Below, one piece after another: positions 27,344-36,509 of a stretch of 64,000 nucleotides of DNA. The DNA comes from Campylobacter coli 76339 (lineage in GTDB: Bacteria > Campylobacterota > Campylobacteria > Campylobacterales > Campylobacteraceae). Positions within the stretch are counted from its first letter, which is position 1; each line of letters opens with the position of its first letter. A program made the position numbers and the translations under genes. The notes under the pieces are model-generated. The model saw nothing but the letters and a program-made list of their open reading frames with translations. It made no database searches and was not told where the DNA came from. Location of the stretch: the NCBI GenBank assembly GCA_000470055.1, contig HG326877.1:1520001-1584000 (forward strand), in the 5' to 3' direction.

Positions 27344-28543
27344 TTACTTAATAATTTTAGAAACAACACCTGAACCAACAGTTTTACCACCTTCACGGAT
27401 AGCAAAACGAGTACCTTCTTCAAGAGCTACCGGTGCAATTAAGCTTACAGTGATTCTTACGTTCTCACCTGGCATAACCATTTCAACACCTTCAGCCAAT
27501 TTGATAGAACCTGTTACATCTGTTGTTCTTACATAAAACTGTGGTCTATAGTTATTAAAGAATGGAGTATGTCTACCACCTTCGTCTTTATTTAAGATAT
27601 AAACTTCAGCTTCGAAATCAGTGTGTGGAGTAATTGATTTTGGTTTAGCAAGAACCATACCACGAATAACTTCTTCTTTTTTTGTACCACGAAGAAGAAC
27701 ACCAACGTTATCTCCTGCTTCGCCTTGATCCATTTCTTTTCTAAACATTTCAACGCCAGTTACAGTTGTTGTTTGAGTATCTTTGATACCAACGATTTCT
27801 ATAGTATCTCCAACTTTTACAACACCTTTTTCAATTCTACCTGTAACAACAGTACCACGACCTGAAATAGAGAAAACATCTTCAATTGGCATTAAGAAAT
27901 CTTTTTCAGTGTCACGAGCTGGAGTTGGAATATAGCTATCAACCGCAGCCATAAGTTCCATAATTTTTGCTGACCATTCACCATCTTGTCCAGCTTTTGC
28001 TTCTTCAAGAGCTTTTAAAGCAGAACCTGAAATAATAGGTGTATCATCACCTGGGAAATCATAAGAGCTTAATAATTCTCTAATTTCCATTTCAACTAAC
28101 TCTAGAAGTTCAGCATCATCAACCATATCCGCTTTGTTCATGAAAACAACAATATATGGAACACCTACTTGGCGTGATAGAAGGATGTGCTCTCTAGTTT
28201 GTGGCATAGGGCCATCAGCTGCAGAAACAACAAGAATAGCACCGTCCATTTGAGCAGCACCTGTAATCATGTTTTTAACATAGTCAGCGTGACCTGGACA
28301 ATCAACGTGTGCATAGTGACGATTATCTGTTTCATATTCAATATGAGAGGTTGCAATAGTAATACCTCTTTCTTTTTCTTCAGGAGCGTTATCAATATTA
28401 TCATAATCTTTAAGCTCTGCCAAACCTCTTCTTGAAAGAACAGCAGAAATAGCAGCTGTCAAAGTAGTTTTACCGTGGTCAACGTGACCAATAGTACCGA
28501 TGTTTACATGTGGCTTATTACGTGAAAATTTTTCTTTAGCCAT
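27344..28543 (-). CDS. tuf: Elongation factor Tu
   Basis: 399 residues from the ATG at 28543 ([16 protein letters not shown]), set by a GGAGG ribosome-binding site 6-10 bases upstream; the frame extends nine codons further but without a start signal. It is a GTPase that brings aminoacyl-tRNA to the ribosome. G1 is GHVDHGKT, G3 DCPGH, G4 NKAD. It is directly downstream of four tRNA genes, the tufB-type arrangement. No second tuf is present in this window. Confidence 0.98.
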   Translation of the reverse strand: MAKEKFSRNKPHVNIGTIGHVDHGKTTLTAAISAVLSRRGLAELKDYDNIDNAPEEKERGITIATSHIEYETDNRHYAHVDCPGHADYVKNMITGAAQMDGAILVVSAADGPMPQTREHILLSRQVGVPYIVVFMNKADMVDDAELLELVEMEIRELLSSYDFPGDDTPIISGSALKALEEAKAGQDGEWSAKIMELMAAVDSYIPTPARDTEKDFLMPIEDVFSISGRGTVVTGRIEKGVVKVGDTIEIVGIKDTQTTTVTGVEMFRKEMDQGEAGDNVGVLLRGTKKEEVIRGMVLAKPKSITPHTDFEAEVYILNKDEGGRHTPFFNNYRPQFYVRTTDVTGSIKLAEGVEMVMPGENVRITVSLIAPVALEEGTRFAIREGGKTVGSGVVSKIIK

Positions 28544-28603
28544 TTTTTCCTCCATATAAAAATTTAACAAGGCAAGTCTATATTTATAATTTTTTCAATT
28601 TTA

Positions 28604-28678
<75 letters not shown>

Positions 28679-28772
28679 GCTCAGAAAAATTATATAAAAA
28701 CATAGACAACTAAAAAATAATTTTAGGGAATTTACTGTAAGTTAGAAAAAAATACAGCTCCCAGTCAAACTT

Positions 28773-28849
28773 TGGAGCGGGAAACGGGACTCGAACCCGC
28801 GACCCTCAGCTTGGAAGGCTGATGCTCTAGCCAACTGAGCTACTCCCGC
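28773..28849 (-). tRNA. tRNA-Gly (anticodon TCC)
   Basis: 77 bases with encoded CCA. Acceptor GCGGGAG, anticodon loop CTTCCAA, T-arm GGTTCGAGTCC. It is the third tRNA of the cluster upstream of tuf. Confidence 0.97.
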
Positions 28850-28855
28850 AAAGCA

Positions 28856-28941
<86 letters not shown>

Positions 28942-29000
28942 ATAAATAAAATATTACACCTAAGTTTACGTAATATTCTGGTCAAACACTGCTAAAATAA

Positions 29001-29076
29001 TGGAGCTGGTTAAGGGACTTGAACCCCCGACCTGCTGCTTACAAGGCAGCTGCTCTACCAACTGAGCTAAACCAGC
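29001..29076 (-). tRNA. tRNA-Thr (anticodon TGT)
   Basis: 76 bases with encoded CCA. Acceptor GCTGGTT, anticodon loop CTTGTAA, T-arm GGTTCAAGTCC. It is the first gene of the tRNA-tuf operon, about 12 bases downstream of the predicted transcription start. Confidence 0.97.
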
Positions 29077-29094
29077 AAATAATTTAAAGATGGT

Positions 29095-29123
29095 ATTATA
29101 TCTTAAAAAAAATAGTTTGTCAA
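29095..29123 (-). promoter_or_regulatory. Full-consensus sigma-70 promoter of the tRNA-tuf operon
   Basis: On the minus strand TTGACA (29123-29118), a 17-base spacer, then TATAAT (29100-29095). Both hexamers match the E. coli consensus exactly. The predicted start near 29088 puts the first tRNA about 12 bases downstream. Most Campylobacter promoters lack a -35 box, so this marks a very strong stable-RNA promoter. Confidence 0.9.
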
Positions 29124-29200
29124 GATCAAACAGTGTGAATTATTTAAAAAATAAAATTTTCCAAATAAAGAATCTAAAATATAGAATTCTTTATTATAAA

Positions 29201-29938
29201 TTATTTATGATAATCAAATAGATTAAGAAATTTCTTGGCTCTTTCGCTCTTAGGATTTTCAAAAAAACCATCGGGTGTATTTTCTTCGATAATTTCCCCA
29301 TTATCCATAAAGATGATTCTATCAGCTACTGCTCTTGCAAATCCCATCTCATGAGTCACTATAAGCATAGTCATCCCATCTTTTGCCAAATTTAAAATCA
29401 CTTCTAAAACTTCACGAACGATTTCAGGATCAAGCGCTGCTGTAACCTCATCAAAAAGCATAAGTTCTGGATTCATACAAAGACTGCGTACTATAGCTAT
29501 TCTTTGTTTTTGTCCTCCGCTTAGCTCCTTTGGATAAGCATCAATTTTGTGCGCTAAACCTACTTTTTCAAGCCAAATTTTAGCTTCTTGCAAAACTTCC
29601 TCTTTGTCTCTTTTTTGGACTTTTAAAGGTCCTAAAAGTATATTATCCTTCACACTTAAATGCTCAAATAATTCATAGGATTGAAATACCATGCCCACTT
29701 TTTGACGCACTCTTGTCCAATCTTTAAAATTTTTATCTATCTTATCTTGCCCTATTTCTATAATCCCATCTGCAATTTCTTCAAGCCCATTGATACAGCG
29801 CAAAAGAGTAGATTTTCCACAACCACTTGGACCTAAAATCACTACCACTTCTTTTTGTTTTACTTCTAAATTAATATTCTTTAAAGCATGATGAGAGCCG
29901 TAATATTTTTGTAAATTTTTTATCTTTAAAATATTCAT
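29201..29938 (-). CDS. Polar amino-acid ABC transporter, ATP-binding protein
   Basis: 245 residues. It has Walker [10 protein letters not shown], signature LSGGQKQR, Walker [14 protein letters not shown] and the switch histidine in IVTHEMGF. It is closest in style to GlnQ/HisP ATPases. It is the last gene of a three-gene importer (permease, permease, ATPase), one base after the second permease. It corresponds to Cj0469. No periplasmic binding protein gene is adjacent, so the importer must use one encoded elsewhere. The substrate is not predictable. Confidence 0.93.
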   Translation of the reverse strand: MNILKIKNLQKYYGSHHALKNINLEVKQKEVVVILGPSGCGKSTLLRCINGLEEIADGIIEIGQDKIDKNFKDWTRVRQKVGMVFQSYELFEHLSVKDNILLGPLKVQKRDKEEVLQEAKIWLEKVGLAHKIDAYPKELSGGQKQRIAIVRSLCMNPELMLFDEVTAALDPEIVREVLEVILNLAKDGMTMLIVTHEMGFARAVADRIIFMDNGEIIEENTPDGFFENPKSERAKKFLNLFDYHK

Positions 29939-29939
29939 T

Positions 29940-30596
29940 TTAACTCCATTTTTTTTCTAATTTTCTAGAATATAAAGTAATAGGATAGCAAATTATAAAA
30001 AAGATAAAAAAGATTAAACCATATATGATAAATGGTGCTAAATCATTTTTGTTATTAAATTCTATAATTTGTTGTCCTACTTTTACAAGTTCTACTGCAC
30101 CAATTAAATAAGCAAAGGTTGTGCTTTTAATCATGCGTGTCAATAAATTCATACTCATAGGTGTTAAACGACGCGTAGCTTGTGGGATGATGATATAAAA
30201 ATAACTTTGAAATTTGTTAAGACCAAGACTTGCTGCACTTTCGTATTGGTGTTTAGGAATGCTTTTTAAAGAAGTTCTCACCAAATCCATCATTTCAAAA
30301 CTTCCCCAAATGCTAAAAACAATAATAGCCGAACTTACACTACTTAAATTTATACCCATCCATGTAGAAAGTCCAAAATACACTATAAAAAGCCATACTA
30401 ACAACGGCATAACACGAACAAATTCTAAAGCAAAGCGACATAAAATATAAACATAGCGATTTTTAAGACTCATCAAAATACCTAAAAAAAGTCCGCCAAA
30501 AGAAGTTATAACGATACTTACGATAGAAATTTCAAGTGTAATATATAAGCCCTTCCAAAGTCGGCTTAGAGTATCTGGATTTAATAAATCAAACAT
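29940..30596 (-). CDS. Polar amino-acid ABC transporter permease
   Basis: 218 residues with about five membrane spans. It is a HisM/GlnP-type permease: it carries the EAA loop in [26 protein letters not shown], which docks to the ATPase, and the N-terminal [18 protein letters not shown]. It overlaps the first permease gene by 8 bases. It corresponds to Cj0468. Together the two permeases probably form a heterodimeric inner-membrane channel. Confidence 0.92.
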   Translation of the reverse strand: MFDLLNPDTLSRLWKGLYITLEISIVSIVITSFGGLFLGILMSLKNRYVYILCRFALEFVRVMPLLVWLFIVYFGLSTWMGINLSSVSSAIIVFSIWGSFEMMDLVRTSLKSIPKHQYESAASLGLNKFQSYFYIIIPQATRRLTPMSMNLLTRMIKSTTFAYLIGAVELVKVGQQIIEFNNKNDLAPFIIYGLIFFIFFIICYPITLYSRKLEKKWS

Positions 30597-31290
30597 TTGA
30601 AAACCTTTTTTCTAAAAAGAACAAAAACAAAGAAATAGGTAAAATAATGCACAAATATCCCAAAAACAAAAGTAATAAAAGTTCATCTGTTTTATAGGTA
30701 AGAGAATTTAAACCCTTCATAACAGTAACTAAATCCGGTAAAGCTATAATACTTACAACAGAAGTTTCTTTAATGAGAAAAATAATGTTTGCACTAATCC
30801 CCGGCAAACAAATGCCTAAAGCTTGAGGTAATATAACATAACGCAAATTATTCAATTTTGTAAAACCCAAAGAAAGACCTGCTTCAAATTGCTGCTTTTT
30901 AATAGCCTCAAAACCAGCTCTAAAACTCTCTGCCATATAAGAACCACCCAAGAAACTAAGTCCTACAATGGCACATGCAAACGCTGGACGCAAAGCCTCA
31001 TCTACACTTAAACAGATCAAATTTAAAGGTGGAATTTGTTCTAAATGAATATCAAATTTAGGCAAAGCATAATACAAGAAAAAAAGCTGTATCAATAAAG
31101 GAGTGTTACGAGAAAATTCTATATAAACCTTACAAAAAGCTTCCATAATCGTTATTTTAAAATAACTCATTAAAATACAAAAAAAGCCTATAATTATAGA
31201 AAAAATAATACCAAAGAAACTAAGTTTTAAAGTAAGCCAAGCAGCCACAACAAAAGCATTTGAATTAGCCAGTATAAAATCAAAATCCAT
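30589..31290 (-). CDS. Polar amino-acid ABC transporter permease
   Basis: 233 residues, the second HisQ/GlnP-type membrane subunit. Its EAA loop reads FEAGLSLGFTKLNNLRYVILPQALG, and it has about five membrane spans. It is the first gene of the importer operon, 10 bases downstream of nssR, so it may be partly co-transcribed with that regulator. It corresponds to Cj0467. Confidence 0.92.
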   Translation of the reverse strand: MDFDFILANSNAFVVAAWLTLKLSFFGIIFSIIIGFFCILMSYFKITIMEAFCKVYIEFSRNTPLLIQLFFLYYALPKFDIHLEQIPPLNLICLSVDEALRPAFACAIVGLSFLGGSYMAESFRAGFEAIKKQQFEAGLSLGFTKLNNLRYVILPQALGICLPGISANIIFLIKETSVVSIIALPDLVTVMKGLNSLTYKTDELLLLLFLGYLCIILPISLFLFFLEKRFSNV

Positions 31291-31300
31291 TTTATTCCTA

Positions 31301-31897
31301 TTACCAAAGTCCTTTTTTTAAACCCTCTTTATCTAGTATTTCAATTTTACCCTTTTTTGTCTCAATTAGCTCTGAATTTTTAAATTCTTTTAAAATTCTT
31401 GACAAAGATTCAGCACGAACGCTTAAATCCACTGCGATTTGTCTTTGCGAAATTTGAGCTAAATTTTTTTCATTTTCTAAAAGATATCTTGCGAGTTTGC
31501 TTTTAAGATCTAAAGAATTTTCTAGTAATTTTTTTTCTAAAATTTTAATTTTTTCAAAAAGAGATGAAATAAGTAAAAAATTAAATTCTTTATTTTGAGT
31601 ACACAGGGCTTCAAAATCCTCAAAATCAATTTCTAAAATTTCACAATACTCTTCACAAATAGCATTTGCTGGATATCTCAAATGCTTAAATGTAGGCATT
31701 TCAGCTATAAAATTAGGTGGAGTAAAATAATGTAAAGTAATCTCCTTTTCACCTGCTGTGCTCTTATATACACGCACCCTGCCCTTTAAAAGAATAAAAA
31801 ATTTTAACGCCTTCTCACCTTCAAAAAATAAAATATTATTTTTTTCAAATTTTCTTATTTTGCCTACACCCTTTAAAAAATCTAAATATTCTTGCAT
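31301..31897 (-). CDS. nssR: Crp/Fnr-family nitrosative-stress regulator NssR
   Basis: 198 residues. It has an N-terminal cyclic-nucleotide-like beta-barrel (ILFFEGEKALKFFILLKGRVRVYKS) and a C-terminal winged helix (ISQRQIAVDLSVRAESLSRILKEF). No cysteine cluster for an Fnr-type iron-sulfur centre is present in the N terminus. In C. jejuni NssR (Cj0466) activates the globin genes cgb and ctb in response to NO. It is divergent from ctb and shares with it an 82-base gap that holds a perfect NssR site. Confidence 0.93.
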   Translation of the reverse strand: MQEYLDFLKGVGKIRKFEKNNILFFEGEKALKFFILLKGRVRVYKSTAGEKEITLHYFTPPNFIAEMPTFKHLRYPANAICEEYCEILEIDFEDFEALCTQNKEFNFLLISSLFEKIKILEKKLLENSLDLKSKLARYLLENEKNLAQISQRQIAVDLSVRAESLSRILKEFKNSELIETKKGKIEILDKEGLKKGLW

Positions 31898-31906
31898 TAT
31901 AATATT

Positions 31907-31920
31907 TTAACCTATGTTAA
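31907..31920. promoter_or_regulatory. NssR operator (TTAAC-N4-GTTAA)
   Basis: Perfect palindrome TTAACCTATGTTAA in the nssR-ctb gap, matching the TTAAC-N4-GTTAA site known for NssR. Its centre (31913.5) lies about 41.5 bases upstream of the start predicted from the TATATT box. That is the class II activator position used by Crp/Fnr proteins. Confidence 0.88.
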
Positions 31921-31942
31921 TTTTATCTCATTTTGTTTGTGC

Positions 31943-31948
31943 TATATT
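31943..31948 (+). promoter_or_regulatory. ctb -10 box
   Basis: TATATT, 31 bases before the ctb ATG. It is correctly spaced from the NssR operator for activator-dependent transcription starting near 31955. Confidence 0.65.
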
Positions 31949-31979
31949 AACGATAAATTTTTATCCAAAGGCAAACACA

Positions 31980-32363
31980 ATGAAATACGAAACTATAAAT
32001 CAAGAAAGTATAGCTAAACTTATGGAACTTTTTTACGAAAAAATAAGAAAAGATAAGGACTTAGGACCTATTTTCAATAATGCCATAGGAACTAGCGATG
32101 AGGAGTGGAAAGAACATAAGGCAAAAATAGGAAATTTTTGGGCTGGAATGCTACTAGGGGAAGGTAATTATAACGGGCAACCTTTAAAAAAACATCTTGA
32201 CTTACCTCCTTTTCCACAAGAATTTTTTGAAATTTGGTTAGGACTTTTTGAAGAAAGTTTAGATACAATTTATAATGAAGAAATGAAAAATGTTATTTTA
32301 CAGCGCGCACAAATGATAGCTTCGCATTTTCAAAACATGCTTTATCGTTTTGGCGGACATTAA
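31980..32363 (+). CDS. ctb: Group III truncated haemoglobin Ctb
   Basis: 127 residues from the ATG at 31980. The frame is open 22 codons upstream, but that part crosses the promoter and operator. It is a haem-binding 2-on-2 globin with distal region FYEKIRKDKDLGPIFN and the proximal histidine in GQPLKKHLDLPPF (about H72). It helps manage NO and oxygen under microaerobic growth. It matches C. jejuni Ctb (Cj0465c) from memory except for about ten substitutions. It is regulated by the adjacent NssR. Confidence 0.96.
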   Translation: MKYETINQESIAKLMELFYEKIRKDKDLGPIFNNAIGTSDEEWKEHKAKIGNFWAGMLLGEGNYNGQPLKKHLDLPPFPQEFFEIWLGLFEESLDTIYNEEMKNVILQRAQMIASHFQNMLYRFGGH

Positions 32364-32365
32364 GA

Positions 32366-34181
32366 TTATATTTCCATCAGATCTTTTTTTGCTTTTTCCA
32401 AAATGTATTCATCTTTGGAAAAATCAAAATATTTAAATTCATTTCCATGCTGGATAAATCCATCAAGCAAATCCCCACTCAAACGATTTTTAAGATCAAG
32501 TTCTGCGATTTTAAAACCATCTAAAGTACTAGCAAATTCTTTTAATCGATTTGGAATTTCTTTGAGTTTTGTATAAAGATAACAAGTACTTTTAAGTCCG
32601 ACACGACCTACGCGTCCACGAAGTTGATGCAAGGTAGCAAGGCCTAAGCGTTCTGCCCCCACGATAATGATAGTACTAAGTCTTGGCAATGAAATTCCTA
32701 CTTCTACGACTGTGGTGCTTAATAAAATATTTCCCTCATCACGAAACCGCTCCAAAATTTCATCTTTTTGCTTATCTTTCCCATGTGTAACAAAAACTTT
32801 TTCATAATTATCCTCCCAATACTTTCTTGCTTGCTCTAAAGAAAGATAAGGAATTTTATCACTTGGATTGACTAAGGGATAGATGATGATAATTTGATGA
32901 TTTTGCGCAATTTCTTCTTTGATTTTTTCACTAAGTTTTGCAAAACCTTCATTTTGTATACAAAGAGTGGTGATATCCTTTTTAAAAGGCATTTCCTTGA
33001 TAAAACTAAAATTTAAAAGCTCTGATTGTATCATGCTTAAAGTTCTTGGAATGGGTGTTGCAGAAAATTGTATAAAATGCGGGGCTAATTCGTCTTCATT
33101 TAAAGAGTAAATTTGCTGACGCTGCGCAGAACCAAAGCGATGCTGTTCATCTATCATTACAAGTACAGCATTATGACTTTGAAGATGAATGAGTGCATGG
33201 GTTCCTATAATCAAATTGGCTTTTTTGTATTTTTTCTTCCAAATCTTTTTCTTTTTTGCCTCCTTTGATAAATAAAATATCCATAAATTCAGGCAAAAGC
33301 TTTTTTGCCTCTTCATAAAGCTGATGAGCAAGTATGCTAGTAGGAGCCATCAAAATAGCTTGTTTTGGATATACCATTAAAGCAGCACCTAGCAAAACCA
33401 AAGTCTTACCACAGCCCACATCTCCCATAATCACTCGTCTTTTAGCCTCTTTAGAACTCAAATCTTGCTCTATATCCTTTAAAGCATTTAACTGATCGCA
33501 AGTGGGTAAAAAAGGTAAATTTTTTAACCAATTAGCTATATTAAAAATTTCAATTTCATAAGCTTTAGAATGGTTTTTTTTGGCTTTTAAGCGTTTTAAA
33601 AAATTGTAAATTTCAATATATTTTAAATCCTTCTCAAAACGCTCCAAATTCTCAAACATTAAAAAACTTTTTTCATCATAAGCATGCAAATTTAAAAGAA
33701 AATGGATGTATTTATCTTCAATCCCACTTTCTTTTAAATTTTCATAATTAAGATATTTGTGTATAAATTCAGAGATTTTTTTATCTTGCAAGCCTTGAAT
33801 TTGATATTTTGGAGTAAAACCTGCAAAAGAAGTTAAAATTTTAGGATTATTAAATTGCCAAATGTGACCAAAACGCGTAAGTTTCGCACTTAAAATAAGC
33901 TCTTTGCCTATTTTGCAAACTCCAAAATGCCAAGTTCTAGGATGAAAAAACACAAAGGAGATATCTTGATTCCACTCCTTGCAAAATCCCAAACCAAAAA
34001 GCTGACCTTTTTTTGAATGAATGCTTTTAATGCTTATTTTTTGGGTGCACAGCTCATTTTCTTTCGGCATTTTGCTAGGACTCAAATTTTCGATTTTTTT
34101 AGGTAAGATAAGTGCTAAATCAATCGCACTTTTAATTTTTAATTTTTTAAAAAAATCAAAATCATTTTCTTTAATTTTCAT
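32366..34181 (-). pseudogene. recG: recG, frameshifted (ATP-dependent DNA helicase)
   Basis: RecG helicase (branch migration of stalled forks and Holliday junctions), split by one frameshift. The N-terminal frame, from the ATG at 34181, contains the wedge-like domain and Walker A GDVGCGKT. The second frame carries DEQHRFG, FSATPIPRTL and the QLRGRVGR motif through to the stop at 32366. Reading shifts at the A6 tract 33221-33226 (T6 on the plus strand). With five A residues the sequence reads EEKIQK-ANLIIGTHAL and gives a 604-residue RecG, the expected size. As written, the protein stops after ~336 residues with no helicase motif II-VI. This may be a sequencing error, a real mutation or a contingency tract. 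The start lies inside the end of the M16-like gene. Confidence 0.9.
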
Positions 34182-35391
34182 TTGCAATACTTGCAAAATT
34201 TAAATCTAAAATTTCACTATGTTTTCGTATGTAAGCATTTAACTCTTTAAGTTCTACTTTTTCTATGAGCTTTAATTCTTCTTTGTAATATCCTTTTGGC
34301 AATCCCTGATAATACTCGTTAAAGCTTATTGACAAACGCCTACTAAGACTTTCGTAACGCAAAGGAGTTGAACCTATGAGAAAATTTTTAGCCTGCACAA
34401 GCTCATTTTGACTCACTCCTTCTTTTACAAAATCCCCAAACACTTCTTTAACTATCTTTTTAGCTTCTTTAGCGCTTTCGTTTTTAGTTTGCAAATAGCC
34501 AAAAACTCTAGTAAAAGACGCATTCATATCAAGCATGGCATAAGCAGAATACGCAAGCCCTCTTTTGACACGAATTTCTTCCATTATCCTTGATCCAAAG
34601 CCACCTTGACCTAAAATAAATAGTGCGATTTTTGCAAGATAAAAATCCTTATCATTAAATTTTGTAAAAAAAGGTGCAGCAAAGTAAATATAAGCTTGCT
34701 CGCTTTCTTTTCTGATTTGGATTATGTCTTTATTTTTTGAATTAATTTCATAAGTTTTTTGTGAATTTTGGCTACCTTTTTGAAGTTTCGCTAATAATTT
34801 ATCTAACAATCCTTTAGCCTTTTCTTGGCTTAAATTCCCACCTAAAATTACTACGAGATTGCTTAAATTAATATTTTTCTTATAAAAACCTTCCAAGTCG
34901 CTTAAAGAAATTTGCTTGATACTTTTTTCATCGCCATCATTTGGACTTTGAAATTCTTTACATCCAAAAATTTCACTATTGAGCAAATTTTTTGCCAAAT
35001 AATCAAAATCACTACTTTTACTAGCAAGCTCACCTAGAGCATTAATTTTTAGTTTTTCTAAAACTTTTTCTTCAAATCTAGGATTTAAAAGTAAATTTTC
35101 TAGGTGTTTTAAAGCAAATTCAAAATTTTCCTCCAAGCAAGAAAGATTGATTTCCAAACTTTCAAAACCACTGCTTGCTTCTAAATTCACAGCTTTAAAT
35201 TCCAATTCTTTAAAAAAGCTATCGTCTACACCCTCGTTTAAAATTCTTGCAAACATCTTTGCAAGTCCTGCTATCTCATCATAACTTCTTCCACAGTTTC
35301 TAAAAACAAGCTTTAAAATAACAATAGGAAAATCATTATTTTCCTCAAAAATAAAAGGGGTTTTTATCCCATTAACTTCTAAATTCTGCAT
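34171..35391 (-). CDS. M16-family peptidase-like protein lacking the zinc motif
   Basis: 406 residues, two M16 half-domains. The C-terminal half has the typical RVKRGLAYSAYAML and ATP-independent R/Y region. The N-terminal HxxEH zinc motif expected near residue 45 is replaced by GLAKMFARILNEG, so it should not be an active metalloprotease on its own. M16B families often pair an active and an inactive subunit, so it may be the inactive partner of a protease encoded elsewhere. It corresponds to Cj0463. It overlaps mqnC by one base (TAATG) and recG by 11. Confidence 0.85.
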   Translation of the reverse strand: MQNLEVNGIKTPFIFEENNDFPIVILKLVFRNCGRSYDEIAGLAKMFARILNEGVDDSFFKELEFKAVNLEASSGFESLEINLSCLEENFEFALKHLENLLLNPRFEEKVLEKLKINALGELASKSSDFDYLAKNLLNSEIFGCKEFQSPNDGDEKSIKQISLSDLEGFYKKNINLSNLVVILGGNLSQEKAKGLLDKLLAKLQKGSQNSQKTYEINSKNKDIIQIRKESEQAYIYFAAPFFTKFNDKDFYLAKIALFILGQGGFGSRIMEEIRVKRGLAYSAYAMLDMNASFTRVFGYLQTKNESAKEAKKIVKEVFGDFVKEGVSQNELVQAKNFLIGSTPLRYESLSRRLSISFNEYYQGLPKGYYKEELKLIEKVELKELNAYIRKHSEILDLNFASIANEN

Positions 35392-36437
35392 TAAAACCTT
35401 TCTAAAATTTCATAAGCTGTATTACGCTTAGCAGGATTTTCACCCAAGCTTTTAATCAGCCTTATCATCTCATCTTGATTCATTCTATAACTCGCGCCTG
35501 CAGCGCTTACAACATTTTCTTCCATCATGGTTGAGCCTAAATCATTGGCTCCAAATTTTAAAGCAAGTTGCCCGATCAATGAACCTTGTGTCACCCAAGA
35601 GCTTTGTAAATTTTTAAAATTATCCAAATAAAGTCTAGCCAAAGCTAAAAGTCTTAAGTATTTGTTCGAACTTTGCTTCATGATTTCAGGATGTTTTTGG
35701 ATTAGTGCCGTATTTTCACTTTGAAAACTCCACAAGATAAAAGCCCTAAAGCCTCCTGTTTCATCTTGTAATTTTCTTAAATGTTCAAAATGATCGATGA
35801 TTTCCTCATCACTTTCAACCGTTCCAAACATCATAGTAGCAGTACTTTTCATACCGATTTCATGAGCTCTTCTATGCACTTCTAACCAAGTGGCGGTATC
35901 GCATTTATTAGGTGCGATAATATCTCGCACCCTATCGCTTAACACCTCAGCACCCGCTCCAGGTATAGAAAACAAACCTTTAGCCTGAAGTCTTTGCAAA
36001 ACTTCAGAAATCGAAATTTTAGAAGCCTTGGCAATATAAGCAATCTCAACTGCAGAAAAGCCATGCACAGTAATGTTTGGATAATGCTCTTTTATCCATG
36101 AAACAAGCTCTTCATACCACTCTATTTTTAGCTTAGGATGCACTCCGCCTTGAAAAAGAATTTGCGTCCCTCCAATAGCTTCAAGTTCTTCAATTTTTTT
36201 ACCGATTTCTTCAAAACTTAAAATATAAGCATCATCTTCTTTGTGATGACGATAAAAAGCGCAAAAAGAACAATCAATGCAACAAACATTAGTATAATTT
36301 ATATTTCTATCTACAACAAAAGTGGTGATTTTTTCAGGATGAAGTTCTAATTTTCTTTGATAAGCCATTTCTCCAAGCTCTACCAAATTTGCATTCCTTA
36401 ACAAATAAAGAGCTTCTTCTTTATCTAATCTTTTCAA
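35391..36437 (-). CDS. mqnC: Cyclic dehypoxanthinyl futalosine synthase (radical SAM)
   Basis: 348 residues. The radical-SAM cluster motif is C52-x3-C56-x2-C59 in NVCCIDCSFCAFYR, and GGVHPKLKIEWYEE is typical of the MqnC/MqnE family. It works in the futalosine route to menaquinone used by Campylobacter. It corresponds to Cj0462. The start is a TTG at 36437 preceded by GGAAA; no in-frame ATG precedes the conserved region. It is the first gene of mqnC-M16-recG and is divergent from an MFS transporter. Confidence 0.92.
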   Translation of the reverse strand: MKRLDKEEALYLLRNANLVELGEMAYQRKLELHPEKITTFVVDRNINYTNVCCIDCSFCAFYRHHKEDDAYILSFEEIGKKIEELEAIGGTQILFQGGVHPKLKIEWYEELVSWIKEHYPNITVHGFSAVEIAYIAKASKISISEVLQRLQAKGLFSIPGAGAEVLSDRVRDIIAPNKCDTATWLEVHRRAHEIGMKSTATMMFGTVESDEEIIDHFEHLRKLQDETGGFRAFILWSFQSENTALIQKHPEIMKQSSNKYLRLLALARLYLDNFKNLQSSWVTQGSLIGQLALKFGANDLGSTMMEENVVSAAGASYRMNQDEMIRLIKSLGENPAKRNTAYEILERF

Positions 36438-36509
36438 GTTATTTCCTTAAAATCCATTTTTAGCTTTATTATAGCATTTAAAAATATAAATTATGCTATA
36501 GTTTCGCTT

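Noticed and set aside
28544..28570. Longer EF-Tu start nine codons upstream
   Set aside because: The GGAGG ribosome-binding site lies inside that extension and is correctly spaced for the ATG at 28543, which gives the family's standard N terminus.
33215..33232. Programmed -1 ribosomal frameshift at the recG A-tract
   Set aside because: The shift needed to restore RecG is +1 (skip one A). The codon phase does not match an A-AAA-AAG slippery site and no downstream pseudoknot is evident.
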